Shown: one piece after another, positions 1 to 7,589 of the stretch
How positions within the stretch are numbered: position 1 is the first letter of the stretch
How the letters are laid out: each line of letters starts with the position of its first letter
Assembly: GCA_937924555.1 (NCBI GenBank)
Contig: CALDSN010000082.1
Location: 1-19,986, forward strand
Source of the DNA: an uncultured bacterium
GTDB taxonomy: Bacteria; Cloacimonadota; Cloacimonadia; Cloacimonadales; Cloacimonadaceae
Direction: 5' to 3'
DNA length: 19,986 bases
Translations under genes and position numbers: made by a program
Notes under the pieces: model-generated
What the model was told of the DNA's origin: nothing
What the model saw: the letters and a program-made list of their open reading frames with translations, nothing else
Database searches by the model: none

Positions 1-26
1 TTCCCTACACGACGCTCTTCCGATCT
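1..26 (+). other. Illumina TruSeq read-1 adapter (assembly contaminant)
   Basis: These bases match the 3' end of the TruSeq universal adapter, ending in the diagnostic GCTCTTCCGATCT. They are not genomic. On the minus strand they add six or seven spurious residues (DRKSVV) and a TAG stop to the nuclease gene that runs off this end. Untrimmed read-through reads that stopped contig extension are the likely cause. Confidence 0.97.
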
Positions 27-1408
27 AAAGTGGTTTCGAGTAACCAAGAGATAATGGGATTGGGATCGATAGAAAGTTGATGCATGATTCCGATAATACG
101 GTTGCGGCACATCAATAGATTCTGTTCCAAGATAGTACTATTCGGTATATTCCTGACAGGATTGTCCTTGCTTTGGGAGTATAGAATAGAGGCAAAACTG
201 ATGTTATCTGCGCCATACACACTACGGATTATCATGTTATAGGCAACAGTTTGCATACGGTGAGACTGCCAAACATCAAAGGCCGGTGCCTTGCCGCTTT
301 TTAGCTCAATCACGCTATGCTTACTGTCTTTGTTGACAAGCATATCTATTCTGCCCTGCAAACCATATTCCGGGCAAAGGTAGGATGGCTCTAACAGGAC
401 ATCCTCATCCTTGATTGTAGCCAAATAGTTGGTTAGCTGTGGCAAGTGATCGGACTGCACCCGATTGTAGATATTCATGGCTGATTGCAAGCCTTGAGAT
501 ACAAAGGTAATGGGTTGCGCGGCAAGACTGCGTCTGAAGAGCTCTTGATAGGGCAGCTCGGGATTGAAAACCAGCTCGTCCAGGATGCTGTTTACCACAG
601 ACCCCTGCAGGATAGGCTCGGTAAATGGCTCGCTGCAAAGCTTGTTTAGGAGGAAATATGCAGGATTGCTGCTTTGGTTCTCGAAACATTCTGCAATAGC
701 TGTAGCATCTACTAAGAAATCAGGCTCTAAGACTACCAAGGTTTTAGGATTGGATTGAAAGTAACAATCCCTACCTTCCACCACGCTTAACTCATGAAAG
801 TGGATGCAGGCATAACGCCAGAGAGATTTCGATAATTGGGTAAATAACTTGCCATCTTGATTACTTTGTTTGCTGTCGTTGCGAAGCAGGATGTTGCATT
901 CCTTTCCATCGTCACGGGTTACTAACATAGTCAAAGAAGCATCACTCACCTGCCAGCTTGATACTATCGCAGTGAAGCTGAGTTTCTCGCTGTCTTTTGT
1001 TGGTGTAAAGACTTTGAATGTTTTATCTTGGAAGTAGTCAACAAGAGACGGATAAGAGAACTGAGGACAGAAGTGGGATATCAGCTTATATACGGTGTTT
1101 GCATAAGTATCAAAATCTTCCTGCTTTGAGTCCTTAACTTCCTCATGGGCAATTTGGTTGCAATATCTTCGAAGGGAATTACTTTGATTTTGTAGATCTT
1201 TGCTTAAGGAGCATGTCTCGTTGGCGTATTGCATGCGGGCAAACAAGTTACTGAAACTGGTATTGTAACCCTCTGTGGCATGCTTGTAAAGTTGCTCCAA
1301 TATCTGGCGCAACTTAAGCATCTTATCTAGCGGGTCATTTGAAGCGTGGCAAAGAACGTTTAACCGTTCTGCTAACGAATCAGCCTGAACTCTTGATACT
1401 ACCCCCAC
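27..1408 (-). CDS. Dna2/Cas4-type PD-(D/E)XK nuclease, 3' end missing
   Basis: This is probably the N-terminal nuclease part of a Dna2-like nuclease-helicase acting on DNA ends or flaps. About 459 genuine residues remain. An N-terminal helical region (about 1-115) contains a HEPN/DUF4145-like RxxxNxxAH pattern (R80 or R81, N84, H88). The nuclease core follows. It has an LEPD segment (228-231) as in Dna2, E340, GLQGRIDML (349-357, D355), ELKSGK (368-373, catalytic E368 and K370) and a QxxxY motif (Q386, Y390), in the order expected for the Dna2/Cas4/RecB superfamily. The start is GTG with AGGTGA six bases upstream. The gene runs into adapter, so the apparent C-terminal DRKSVV and stop are artefacts. 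Any helicase domain would lie beyond the contig. It is last in a minus-strand run after ftsY and a small membrane protein. The nuclease call is firm; the Dna2 helicase fusion is inferred. Confidence 0.8.
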
Positions 1409-1446
1409 TAAATCTCACCTGAATTGCGATGAATCGACAGCTTATA

Positions 1447-1689
1447 TCACTTTGATTTATGCTTGGCTTTCTTACCAAAAATGTTGGTGCGAACCCAAGA
1501 CCAGTTGTAATAAAGGTGGATTAAGGCAACGATGAAGAAGATTATTCCTGCAAATTCGTGCACTTCGCCCAAGGTCTCAGAGCCACGCCAGGCAGAGGGA
1601 CCGAACTTGTAGAGAACCATGGAGAGCATGGTTAATAAAAAAAACAGGGCAAGGATGGGATTGATGAATTTCAAAGCAGAGTTTTTCAT
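1447..1689 (-). CDS. DUF4405-like two-helix membrane protein
   Basis: An 80-residue protein with two predicted transmembrane helices (about 8-27 and 45-64) and a lysine-rich C-terminal tail (KKAKHKSK). Two histidines at the membrane face, H44 in GEVHEFAG and H58 in IHLYYNW, recall the DUF4405 and cytochrome b561-like small proteins, in which an H...HxxxNW pattern may bind haem. Haem binding here is inference. The start ATG has GAGGAG eight bases upstream, and that ribosome binding site overlaps the last codons and stop of ftsY. The gap to ftsY is five bases, so the two are almost certainly co-transcribed. The role is unknown; membrane electron transfer is possible. Confidence 0.75.
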   Translation of the reverse strand: MKNSALKFINPILALFFLLTMLSMVLYKFGPSAWRGSETLGEVHEFAGIIFFIVALIHLYYNWSWVRTNIFGKKAKHKSK

Positions 1690-1694
1690 GGTTG

Positions 1695-2645
1695 TTACTC
1701 CTCGTTTTCTTCTGATTCTTTAGTGAAGAAGGCTTTTACAAAGTCCACACCTCTAAAGCGTATGAGATCTTCCATACCTTCGCCTACACCAAGTAGCTTC
1801 ACAGGAAGCTTTAGATTATGACGAAGGTTGAATATAATACCACCCTTGGCGGTTCCATCATATTTGGTTAAAGCCAAGCCGGTTAGTTTAATAGACTTAT
1901 CGAAGTTCAATGCTTGGGATATTGCGTTTTGCCCGGTGGTGGCATCCACAACCAAGATTGCCTCATGGGGGGCATCGGGAACAAGCTTCTTGATAGTGCG
2001 GTCTATCTTGCCAAGTTCCTTCATTAGTTTTTCTTTGGTGTGTTGACGACCTGCAGTGTCTATGAGTACTATATCAAACCCCTTGGCAATGGCAGAGTTA
2101 ATTCCGTCGTAGATTACCGCAGAAGGATCGCTGTCAGCTTGTGCTCTAACGATTGCTACGCCGGCACGTTCAGCCCAGATTGCTACCTGTTCAATGGCTG
2201 CTGCCCGGAAAGTATCACCGGCAACAATAAGTACCTTCTTGCCAGAAGAGGCAAACTTGTGCGCAACCTTGCCTATTGTAGTGGTTTTTCCTGTGCCATT
2301 CACTCCAACGAAGACGATAATATGGGGCTTATGTTCCGGTTCAGCAAAGAAATCCGGCGCATCCATATCTTCTCTAACCAATACATCTTGCATGATGTCA
2401 GTTAAAGTGATTTGTGCAATCTCCACGTCGGTGATACGCTCAATCCTGATCTCTTCACGTAAACGTTCCAGGATAAGTTCTGTTATCTCAACCCCGGTGT
2501 CGCTCTTTAGCAGGATATCTTCTATCTCATCGAAGAGTTCCTCATCCACTTTACCCCTTAGGCGAACGGCTTCGGCAATCTTGCCGAGGAACCCGCTTTT
2601 GGTTTTATTAAGTTTCTGTCTTAGATTTCTTACAAAGCTTAGCAA
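1695..2645 (-). CDS. ftsY: Signal recognition particle receptor FtsY
   Basis: GTPase that docks SRP-ribosome complexes at the inner membrane for co-translational insertion of membrane proteins. The 316 residues cover the NG core: a helical N domain (about 1-100), G1 P-loop GVNGTGKTT (114-122), DTFRAAA (144-150), G3 DTAGR (196-200), G4 TKYDG (260-264) and the closing GVGE (286-289). DTFRAAA and the short N-terminus without an M domain separate it from Ffh. There is almost no acidic A domain, as in many non-proteobacterial FtsY proteins. The start is TTG at 2645: an in-frame TAA lies immediately upstream and AGGAG sits eight bases before it, so no earlier start is possible. It heads the minus-strand run and is divergent from the gene at 2796. 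G4 has Tyr where Leu is usual (TKLD), a minor variation. Confidence 0.97.
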   Translation of the reverse strand: MLSFVRNLRQKLNKTKSGFLGKIAEAVRLRGKVDEELFDEIEDILLKSDTGVEITELILERLREEIRIERITDVEIAQITLTDIMQDVLVREDMDAPDFFAEPEHKPHIIVFVGVNGTGKTTTIGKVAHKFASSGKKVLIVAGDTFRAAAIEQVAIWAERAGVAIVRAQADSDPSAVIYDGINSAIAKGFDIVLIDTAGRQHTKEKLMKELGKIDRTIKKLVPDAPHEAILVVDATTGQNAISQALNFDKSIKLTGLALTKYDGTAKGGIIFNLRHNLKLPVKLLGVGEGMEDLIRFRGVDFVKAFFTKESEENEE

Positions 2646-2711
2646 TTATCCATCTCCTGTAGTTTCTAACCAATCTCTATGCCAAGGTAATAAACTTAAG
2701 CATGATTATCA

Positions 2712-2739
2712 TTGACATAACCAGTACGTGAGATAAATT
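2712..2739 (+). promoter_or_regulatory. Candidate sigma-70-type promoter for the membrane protein-trmB-HD-dus run
   Basis: TTGACA (2712-2717) and TAAATT (2734-2739) are separated by 16 bases, within the 150-bp gap between divergent ftsY and the gene at 2796. The -35 box is perfect and the -10 box matches four of six positions. It is prediction only, since the promoter consensus of this organism is unknown. Confidence 0.35.
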
Positions 2740-2795
2740 TGAACAAATGGCTATGCCGTCAATAGAAATCTGCATTACAACGGCAAAGGAATAGT

Positions 2796-3425
2796 ATGGA
2801 ACGCATCAAGATAATGCCCAGACATATATTACTCTTGGCATTACCGGTTTTAGTGGCTACGGTGGGTGGGATACTCAGCTCCGGCAGCTTGGAAACCTTT
2901 ATGTCTGTTACCGGAGCAAGGGGGATAAGCCCTGCTCAGTTCTTCTTTGGGATTAGTTTATTCGTCGGATTGCTTGCGTTTAGTTGGCGTTGTTTCCCCA
3001 AGAATGCCTTGATTGCCATAATTCTTTTTTATCCCCTTGTGAGCAGCATTCTTATGACCAAGGTGCTGATGATTCGAGCAAGTCTGTTTCTAATTTATGG
3101 AGTTAATCTTGTATTCTGTATAGGCATTGCAGGAGTGTTGTGGTTAACCTTCTTCTCCAGAAAGATAGTACGTATCCGCACGGCTGCTTTTGCCGCCTTA
3201 TCTGGTTTGCTGCAAGCGTTGTATTTTCAACTTCTCTACGCTGTGATAAGCCATGCCTATAATCAAGCTACATTTATTAACAACTTCATGAGTGCTTTCT
3301 TTCTCTTCATCTTCATTGGCTTCGGCTTGTCTGTGGCTGATGTAATTGTGATTCGCCAAGAAGTTGAGGAAGAAAAAAGAGAGAGATATAAACATATAGA
3401 TGAGGATGATGATGATCTCGGATAG
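2796..3425 (+). CDS. Six-helix integral membrane protein of unknown function
   Basis: I do not recognise a family for this 209-residue protein. Six hydrophobic segments are visible, at about 10-28, 47-64, 69-86, 96-118, 129-151 and 163-186. They are followed by a highly charged cytoplasmic-type tail (EVEEEKRERYKH, then IDEDDDDLG). There is no cleavable signal peptide or catalytic motif. The start ATG has AAAGGA five bases upstream. The acidic tail is encoded in DNA that also encodes the start of trmB in another frame (26-bp overlap from the first trmB ATG), so expression of the two is probably coupled. A transporter-like or accessory envelope role is possible but nothing specific can be claimed. 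Confidence 0.8.
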   Translation: MERIKIMPRHILLLALPVLVATVGGILSSGSLETFMSVTGARGISPAQFFFGISLFVGLLAFSWRCFPKNALIAIILFYPLVSSILMTKVLMIRASLFLIYGVNLVFCIGIAGVLWLTFFSRKIVRIRTAAFAALSGLLQALYFQLLYAVISHAYNQATFINNFMSAFFLFIFIGFGLSVADVIVIRQEVEEEKRERYKHIDEDDDDLG

Positions 3426-4038
3426 GGACTTCTTTCTGATTGGTGAAAAAAGGGATTCCGAGGGTAACTTGATACCTTTGGAGATCAGCAGTATATTCCC
3501 TAAGCAACAGCCCCTCTTTGTGGAGATTGGCTCTGGTAAAGGAGAATTTATATCTGCATATTCTCGTTTACACCCAGAGTACAACTTTCTTGGCTTAGAA
3601 GCTGCCGATAAAAGGATAATTAATACTCTTAAGAAGCTTAATCCGGAAGCTAACCCCAATGTCCGCTTGATGCGTCTCTTTGTCAACGAGACCATCAGCA
3701 AGCTTTTTGCCCCGGAATCCGTCTCGGGGGTATTCATCCAGCATCCCGATCCCTGGCCCAAACGTAAGCACCATCGCCGTCGTTTGATTCAGGAAGAGTT
3801 TCTCAATGCTCTAGCAGTTATCCTTAAACCCGAAGCTCAGGTGCAAGTTTCCACTGATCATGCCGAATATGCATCTTGGATTTTGGAAGAGTTCCTTGCA
3901 AATCCTTGCTATTTATCAGTATATGAGGATCCATTAAGGATGCAATCCACATTTGAGGACCACATAACCACTTGGTTCGAGTCCGAGCAACGCAAGCAGG
4001 GTTTTGACCCTCATTTCATGCTGTTCAAGCGTATATAG
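3400..4038 (+). CDS. trmB: tRNA (guanine-N7-)-methyltransferase TrmB
   Basis: SAM-dependent enzyme that makes m7G46 in the variable loop of tRNAs. Up to 212 residues, typical for bacterial TrmB. SAM-binding motif EIGSGKGEF is at 42-50, the second acidic strand FLGLEAAD at 63-70, the family signature HPDPWPK at 115-121 with the following basic HHRRR, STDH at 151-154, and TWFESEQRKQG at 191-201. The usual Phe before PDPWPK is His here. Four in-frame ATGs crowd the start (3400, 3406, 3409, 3412). GAGG ending at 3405 lies six bases before the ATG at 3412, which makes 3412 the best-supported start (208 residues); 3400 is the longest form. It overlaps the upstream membrane-protein gene in either case and is followed after 10 bp by the HD regulator. 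Confidence 0.95.
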   Translation: MRMMMISDRDFFLIGEKRDSEGNLIPLEISSIFPKQQPLFVEIGSGKGEFISAYSRLHPEYNFLGLEAADKRIINTLKKLNPEANPNVRLMRLFVNETISKLFAPESVSGVFIQHPDPWPKRKHHRRRLIQEEFLNALAVILKPEAQVQVSTDHAEYASWILEEFLANPCYLSVYEDPLRMQSTFEDHITTWFESEQRKQGFDPHFMLFKRI

Positions 4039-4048
4039 GAGCTAAACA

Positions 4049-5743
4049 ATGCATTATGATATTAGTACCAACAAAAACGTAAATGAGATGCTTAACAATG
4101 TGATAAGAAGCATTACCAGCATTGCTGATGAGCAGCTTATGCATATTAAAAGACTCACCCGAATAGGGGAGTCACTATCATCCGAGACGGATTTGGACAA
4201 GATATTCGACATGATATTGGAAGAAGGGATAGAATTTACTAATGCCGATGCTGCCACCATATATAAAGTGAGTGAAGATGGACAATTCTTGGAGTTTGAG
4301 ATACTGTACAATGCTACTCTGAACATCCTGCAAGGTGGAAGCCGTAACCCCACCAACTGGGCATCCAAGATACCTCTTTACACCCCCGAGGGAGAGCCAA
4401 GCTTAAGCTATATAGTCACCAGTGTGTTTCACAATAAAAGCAGCCTTTGCTTTGATGATGTGTATGAAGCCAAGGATTATAATATCTGCGGCACGATAGA
4501 CTTTGACAAGAAAAGCAACTATCGCTGCAAATCCATGCTGACCATCCCACTTAAGAATCATGAGGACGAAGTGCTGGGCGTTATCCAATTCATCAATGCC
4601 ATGGACGAAGCGAAGAATATCGTATCGTTCAGCGACGAGCACAAAACCATGTTGTCATCGCTGGCATCCCAAGCTGCTATTGCACTGTCCAACAGAAAAC
4701 TGATTGAAAGCTTAGAGAATCTGTTGAACCAATTTGTTCGTTCCATTGCTACTGCAATCGAGCGGAAATCCAAGTATTCCAGTGACCATATCTCCCGGGT
4801 TGCTATCCTCACCGAACTCTTTGCCGATAGAATCAACCAGGCAGATGAGCAGTATTTTGGCGGTAAACGCTTTAATGAGAATGAGCTAAAAGAGCTTTCC
4901 ATGGCGGGGTGGATGCACGATGTGGGAAAGATTGTAACTCCGGAATTCGTGATGGATAAAAGCACCAAACTGGAGACCATCTTCGATAGGATAGATATGG
5001 TAATCCTGCGCTTTGAGAAGCTTGAGCTGCTGCTAAAGCTATTGCAAGCTACCATGAGTGAACAAGAGTTTGTTTGCTTCATTCAGGCAAATCTATCCCC
5101 AGAGATGGATTCGGGCAATGTATTCAGCTTCATCCATGAGTCCATTGCCTTCGTAAGTAAGCTTAATTATGGTGAGGAGTTTGTGGCGGAGGAAGACCTT
5201 GCCAGAGTTGAAACACTTAGCAAGATAGACTTCAGCTATAATGACCAACACTACTTCCTCTTCACCGAGAACGAGAAAAAGAACCTTATGATAAAGGGTA
5301 GAGGTACTTTCACCCCTGAGGAGTTCCAGGTGATGAAGGACCATGTATCAATCACGTGGGATATGCTATCGCAACTCACTTTCCCCAAGAAGTTCAAGAA
5401 TGTTGCTTTCTATGCCTCAACCCACCATGAAGCTCTTAATGGTAAGGGATATCCTCGTGGCATTGGTGCAGACCAATTGCCTTTGCAGTCCCGCATCATC
5501 GCCGTGGCTGATATCTTTGAAGCTTTAACTGCCGCTGACCGTCCCTACAAGAAGCCTAAGACCCTATCTGAATCTTTGGATATCATGGCTACCATGGTAA
5601 GGATTGGTCACTTGGATAAAGACTTGGTTAGTTACTTCATGGATTCCGGGCTCTATCAGGAATATGCTAAACGCTTTATGAAGCCTGAGTATATCGACGA
5701 AGTGGATACTGAAGCCCTCAAGAGTAAGTATTCTGCTACATGA
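4049..5743 (+). CDS. GAF-HD domain regulator, HD-GYP-type phosphohydrolase
   Basis: A 564-residue cytoplasmic signalling protein. An N-terminal GAF domain spans about 37-220 and senses an unknown ligand. The metal-dependent HD domain begins near 228, with HD at 290-291 (MHDVGKI), a later H432, HHE at 459-461, GYP at 467-469 and DIFEALTAADRPY at 488-500. Classical HD-GYP enzymes hydrolyse cyclic di-GMP, and activity on that or another cyclic nucleotide is plausible. About 110 extra residues (roughly 308-417) separate HDVGK from the segment starting RGTFTPEE. From memory, this long insert and the DKSTKLETIFDRI segment also occur in a known GAF/HD subfamily, so it is not unique. AGGAG lies seven bases before the start, overlapping the trmB stop. 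No diguanylate cyclase or PilZ gene is in the window, so the nucleotide cannot be confirmed. Confidence 0.88.
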   Translation: MHYDISTNKNVNEMLNNVIRSITSIADEQLMHIKRLTRIGESLSSETDLDKIFDMILEEGIEFTNADAATIYKVSEDGQFLEFEILYNATLNILQGGSRNPTNWASKIPLYTPEGEPSLSYIVTSVFHNKSSLCFDDVYEAKDYNICGTIDFDKKSNYRCKSMLTIPLKNHEDEVLGVIQFINAMDEAKNIVSFSDEHKTMLSSLASQAAIALSNRKLIESLENLLNQFVRSIATAIERKSKYSSDHISRVAILTELFADRINQADEQYFGGKRFNENELKELSMAGWMHDVGKIVTPEFVMDKSTKLETIFDRIDMVILRFEKLELLLKLLQATMSEQEFVCFIQANLSPEMDSGNVFSFIHESIAFVSKLNYGEEFVAEEDLARVETLSKIDFSYNDQHYFLFTENEKKNLMIKGRGTFTPEEFQVMKDHVSITWDMLSQLTFPKKFKNVAFYASTHHEALNGKGYPRGIGADQLPLQSRIIAVADIFEALTAADRPYKKPKTLSESLDIMATMVRIGHLDKDLVSYFMDSGLYQEYAKRFMKPEYIDEVDTEALKSKYSAT

Positions 5744-6744
5744 TAGCGAGTCCGGCAGATCACTTGAATTCTCGAAGCATTATAGAATGCTTAAACAATC
5801 CTGACACTATCCCGCTTTTTCTTGCCCCTTTGGCAGGCTATACCGACCAGGCATTTCGCACCTTATGTAAGCATTATGGTGCTGATTTTCTCGTAAGCGA
5901 GATGGTTAGTGCCGATGGGCTAACCAGAGACTCTGCCAAGACCATTCGCTATGTCCTCTTTCAAGATATTGAGCGACCATTTGGGGTGCAAATCTTTGGA
6001 AGTAATCCGTTGGTTATGGCAAAGGCAGCGGAGTTCTTACTGGACTTCCAGCCAGATTTTATTGATATAAACATGGGATGTCCCGTTAAGAAAGTAATTC
6101 AACGCGGAGCTGGATCTGCTCTGATGCAGAACCCTGACGTGGCAGCAACAATAGTGAGAGAAGTTAAACGCTGTGTAGGGGCTAAGCTCCCCTTAAGCGT
6201 AAAATTCCGTAGTGGCTGGGATAACAACAACCTGAACTATCTTGCCTTTGGCAAGCTGATGCAGGATAGTGGAGCGGATTTTCTCTGCCTGCATCCGCGC
6301 ACGACTAAACAGATGTTCTCCGGCTTAAGCAATTGGGAACATATTAAAGTGTTGAAGCTTGCACTCGCTGTGCCACTAATTGGCAACGGAGATGTTAAAA
6401 CTCCCGAGGATGCACTGCGGATGAAGCAGGAAACCAATTGTGATGCAGTAATGATAGGCAGAGGGGCATTGGGCAGACCCTGGTTGTTTAACCAAAGCAA
6501 ATCAATGCTCATAAGCGGAAGCTATCCTCCTTTGGAGCGGGTTGCTCTAAGAGATGTTATCGTAAAGCACCTGGATCAGGCCGTGCAATTTAAGCCGGAA
6601 CAAGTGGTGGTTAAAGAAATTCGCTCCCATGTTTGTTTCTACACCAAGGGCTTGGTAGGTGGGGCAGAGCTGCGCAACAAGATTAACCACGCTGAGAGCA
6701 TAACAGAGATTATTGAGCTTTTAAACCATTGCCTAACCGTCTAA
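5740..6744 (+). CDS. dus: tRNA-dihydrouridine synthase
   Basis: FMN enzyme that reduces uridines to dihydrouridine in tRNA D loops. The 334-residue TIM-barrel protein shows the FMN-binding start APLAGYTD (29-36), VQIFGSNP (83-90), the catalytic loop INMGCPVKK (110-118, active-site C114), K155 in VKFRSG, H185 in LHPRT, NGDVKTPEDA (216-225) and the phosphate-binding MIGRGALGRPW (238-248). The pattern is closest to the DusB/NifR3-like bacterial type, though the subfamily is not certain. The start ATG overlaps the stop of the HD gene (ATGA at 5740-5743), indicating translational coupling. It is the last gene of this plus-strand run and is followed by a 302-bp gap. Confidence 0.96.
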   Translation: MIASPADHLNSRSIIECLNNPDTIPLFLAPLAGYTDQAFRTLCKHYGADFLVSEMVSADGLTRDSAKTIRYVLFQDIERPFGVQIFGSNPLVMAKAAEFLLDFQPDFIDINMGCPVKKVIQRGAGSALMQNPDVAATIVREVKRCVGAKLPLSVKFRSGWDNNNLNYLAFGKLMQDSGADFLCLHPRTTKQMFSGLSNWEHIKVLKLALAVPLIGNGDVKTPEDALRMKQETNCDAVMIGRGALGRPWLFNQSKSMLISGSYPPLERVALRDVIVKHLDQAVQFKPEQVVVKEIRSHVCFYTKGLVGGAELRNKINHAESITEIIELLNHCLTV

Positions 6745-7046
6745 GCTTTGCTTTGCCAAACCTTTCACAAGCGGTTTCCGGACTCACATCACAAACGGAG
6801 AAAGCAACATTCATTATCACAAAACCTAAGCTGAATTTCAACTACTTTAGTTCGAATTTCAACTCCGGGGAGAAAAATGAGCTTTTCATCCGGGTTTATG
6901 TGGTGCTCAAACGTTAAAAACATCCATTTTGCCCGGCATGCTAAGCTTATACATTACAGAATGATAAGTGCATTTGGACGTTTTTTTTCTTGACAGATAC
7001 CGGCAAGCCTCTCAGGGTGAACCCCATCAATTGAAACAGGGAAATT
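6745..7046. other. Intergenic region after dus, no gene seen
   Basis: A 302-bp gap between dus and the rlpA-like gene. Short ORFs here lack a ribosome binding site and resemble nothing I know. The stretch contains two copies of GAATTTCAACT about 20 bp apart (near 6833 and 6854), an eight-base T run (6981-6988) without a convincing GC-rich stem before it, and TTGACA at 6990-6995 without a good -10 box. It probably holds the transcript end of dus and the promoter of the next gene, but neither is defined. Confidence 0.5.
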
Positions 7047-7541
7047 ATGAAAAAACAAAGCAAGAAATTGCTTGCCCTTTTTTTGGGGTTTCAGGTGCTG
7101 ATAATTGCACCTATAATCGCAGAATCTGTGACAAGCCAAGAAAGCGATTTCATACCCACTTCGCAGAGCGAAATGGTTATCGACTCGCTACACACGCAAG
7201 AGCCTCCTGGTGCCCCACCGGGTGAAACTATGGTGGCTACATATTACTCCAAGCGCTTCCATGGTCGTAAAACGGCAAGTGGCGAAACCTACGATCACTA
7301 TGCCCTAACATGTGCACACAAAAACCTCCCCTTCCAAACCCTCCTCAAGGTGACCAACCCCAAGACCGGCCAATCCGTAACCGTTCGCGTTAATGACCGC
7401 GGTCCTTTCACACGAGGAAGAGATTTAGACCTTTCCTACGCAGCAGCAAAAGAAGTGGGACTTCTGCAAGCGGGTGTTGCCCCGGTGGAAGTTAAGATTA
7501 TTCATGAGGAAAGCTTAGAACCCAGTTTTGCACAGAGATAG
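7047..7541 (+). CDS. rlpA: RlpA-like secreted double-psi beta-barrel protein
   Basis: A 164-residue exported protein related to RlpA, a septal lytic transglycosylase that cleaves denuded peptidoglycan. A signal peptide covers about 1-25 (KKQSKK, a hydrophobic core, then IIAES). A Pro- and Ser-rich linker leads to the DPBB domain (about 61-152). Family motifs are ATYYSKRFHGRKTASGE (64-80), AHKNLPFQT (90-98), VRVNDRGPF (113-121) and LDLSYAAAKEVGL (127-139). E80 and D117 fall where RlpA keeps conserved acidic residues. Two usual features are absent: there is no lipobox cysteine, so it is probably periplasmic and not a lipoprotein, and there is no C-terminal SPOR domain. AGGGA precedes the ATG. 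It is a minimal member of the family, and enzymatic activity is inferred. Confidence 0.9.
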   Translation: MKKQSKKLLALFLGFQVLIIAPIIAESVTSQESDFIPTSQSEMVIDSLHTQEPPGAPPGETMVATYYSKRFHGRKTASGETYDHYALTCAHKNLPFQTLLKVTNPKTGQSVTVRVNDRGPFTRGRDLDLSYAAAKEVGLLQAGVAPVEVKIIHEESLEPSFAQR

Positions 7542-7554
7542 CTGATATCCACCC

Positions 7555-7578
7555 TTATTCACTGGACTGGCTGAATAA
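7555..7578 (+). other. Short AT-rich inverted repeat in the rlpA-psuG gap
   Basis: TTATTCA (7555-7561) and TGAATAA (7572-7578) are perfect inverted arms of seven bases with a 10-base loop. They sit 13 bases after the rlpA-like stop and just before psuG. The stem is AT-rich and no T run follows, so it is a weak terminator candidate. It could equally affect access to the psuG ribosome binding site, or be chance. Confidence 0.25.
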
Positions 7579-7589
7579 AGATAGGTATC

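Noticed and set aside
2194..2715. 173-codon plus-strand Ser-rich ORF over ftsY
   Set aside because: It is antisense to FtsY, whose GTPase motifs are unmistakable. The Ser-rich translation is typical of a shadow frame.
3198..3761. 187-codon minus-strand ORF across the membrane-protein/trmB junction
   Set aside because: It is antisense to two well-supported genes and shows no domain signature. It is a shadow ORF.
6729..6917. 62-codon plus-strand ORF overlapping the end of dus
   Set aside because: It starts inside dus in another frame, has no ribosome binding site and has low-information composition.
6975..6995. T run followed by TTGACA, considered as a terminator or promoter for the rlpA-like gene
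   Set aside because: No GC-rich stem precedes the T run, and no acceptable -10 box lies 16-18 bases after TTGACA.
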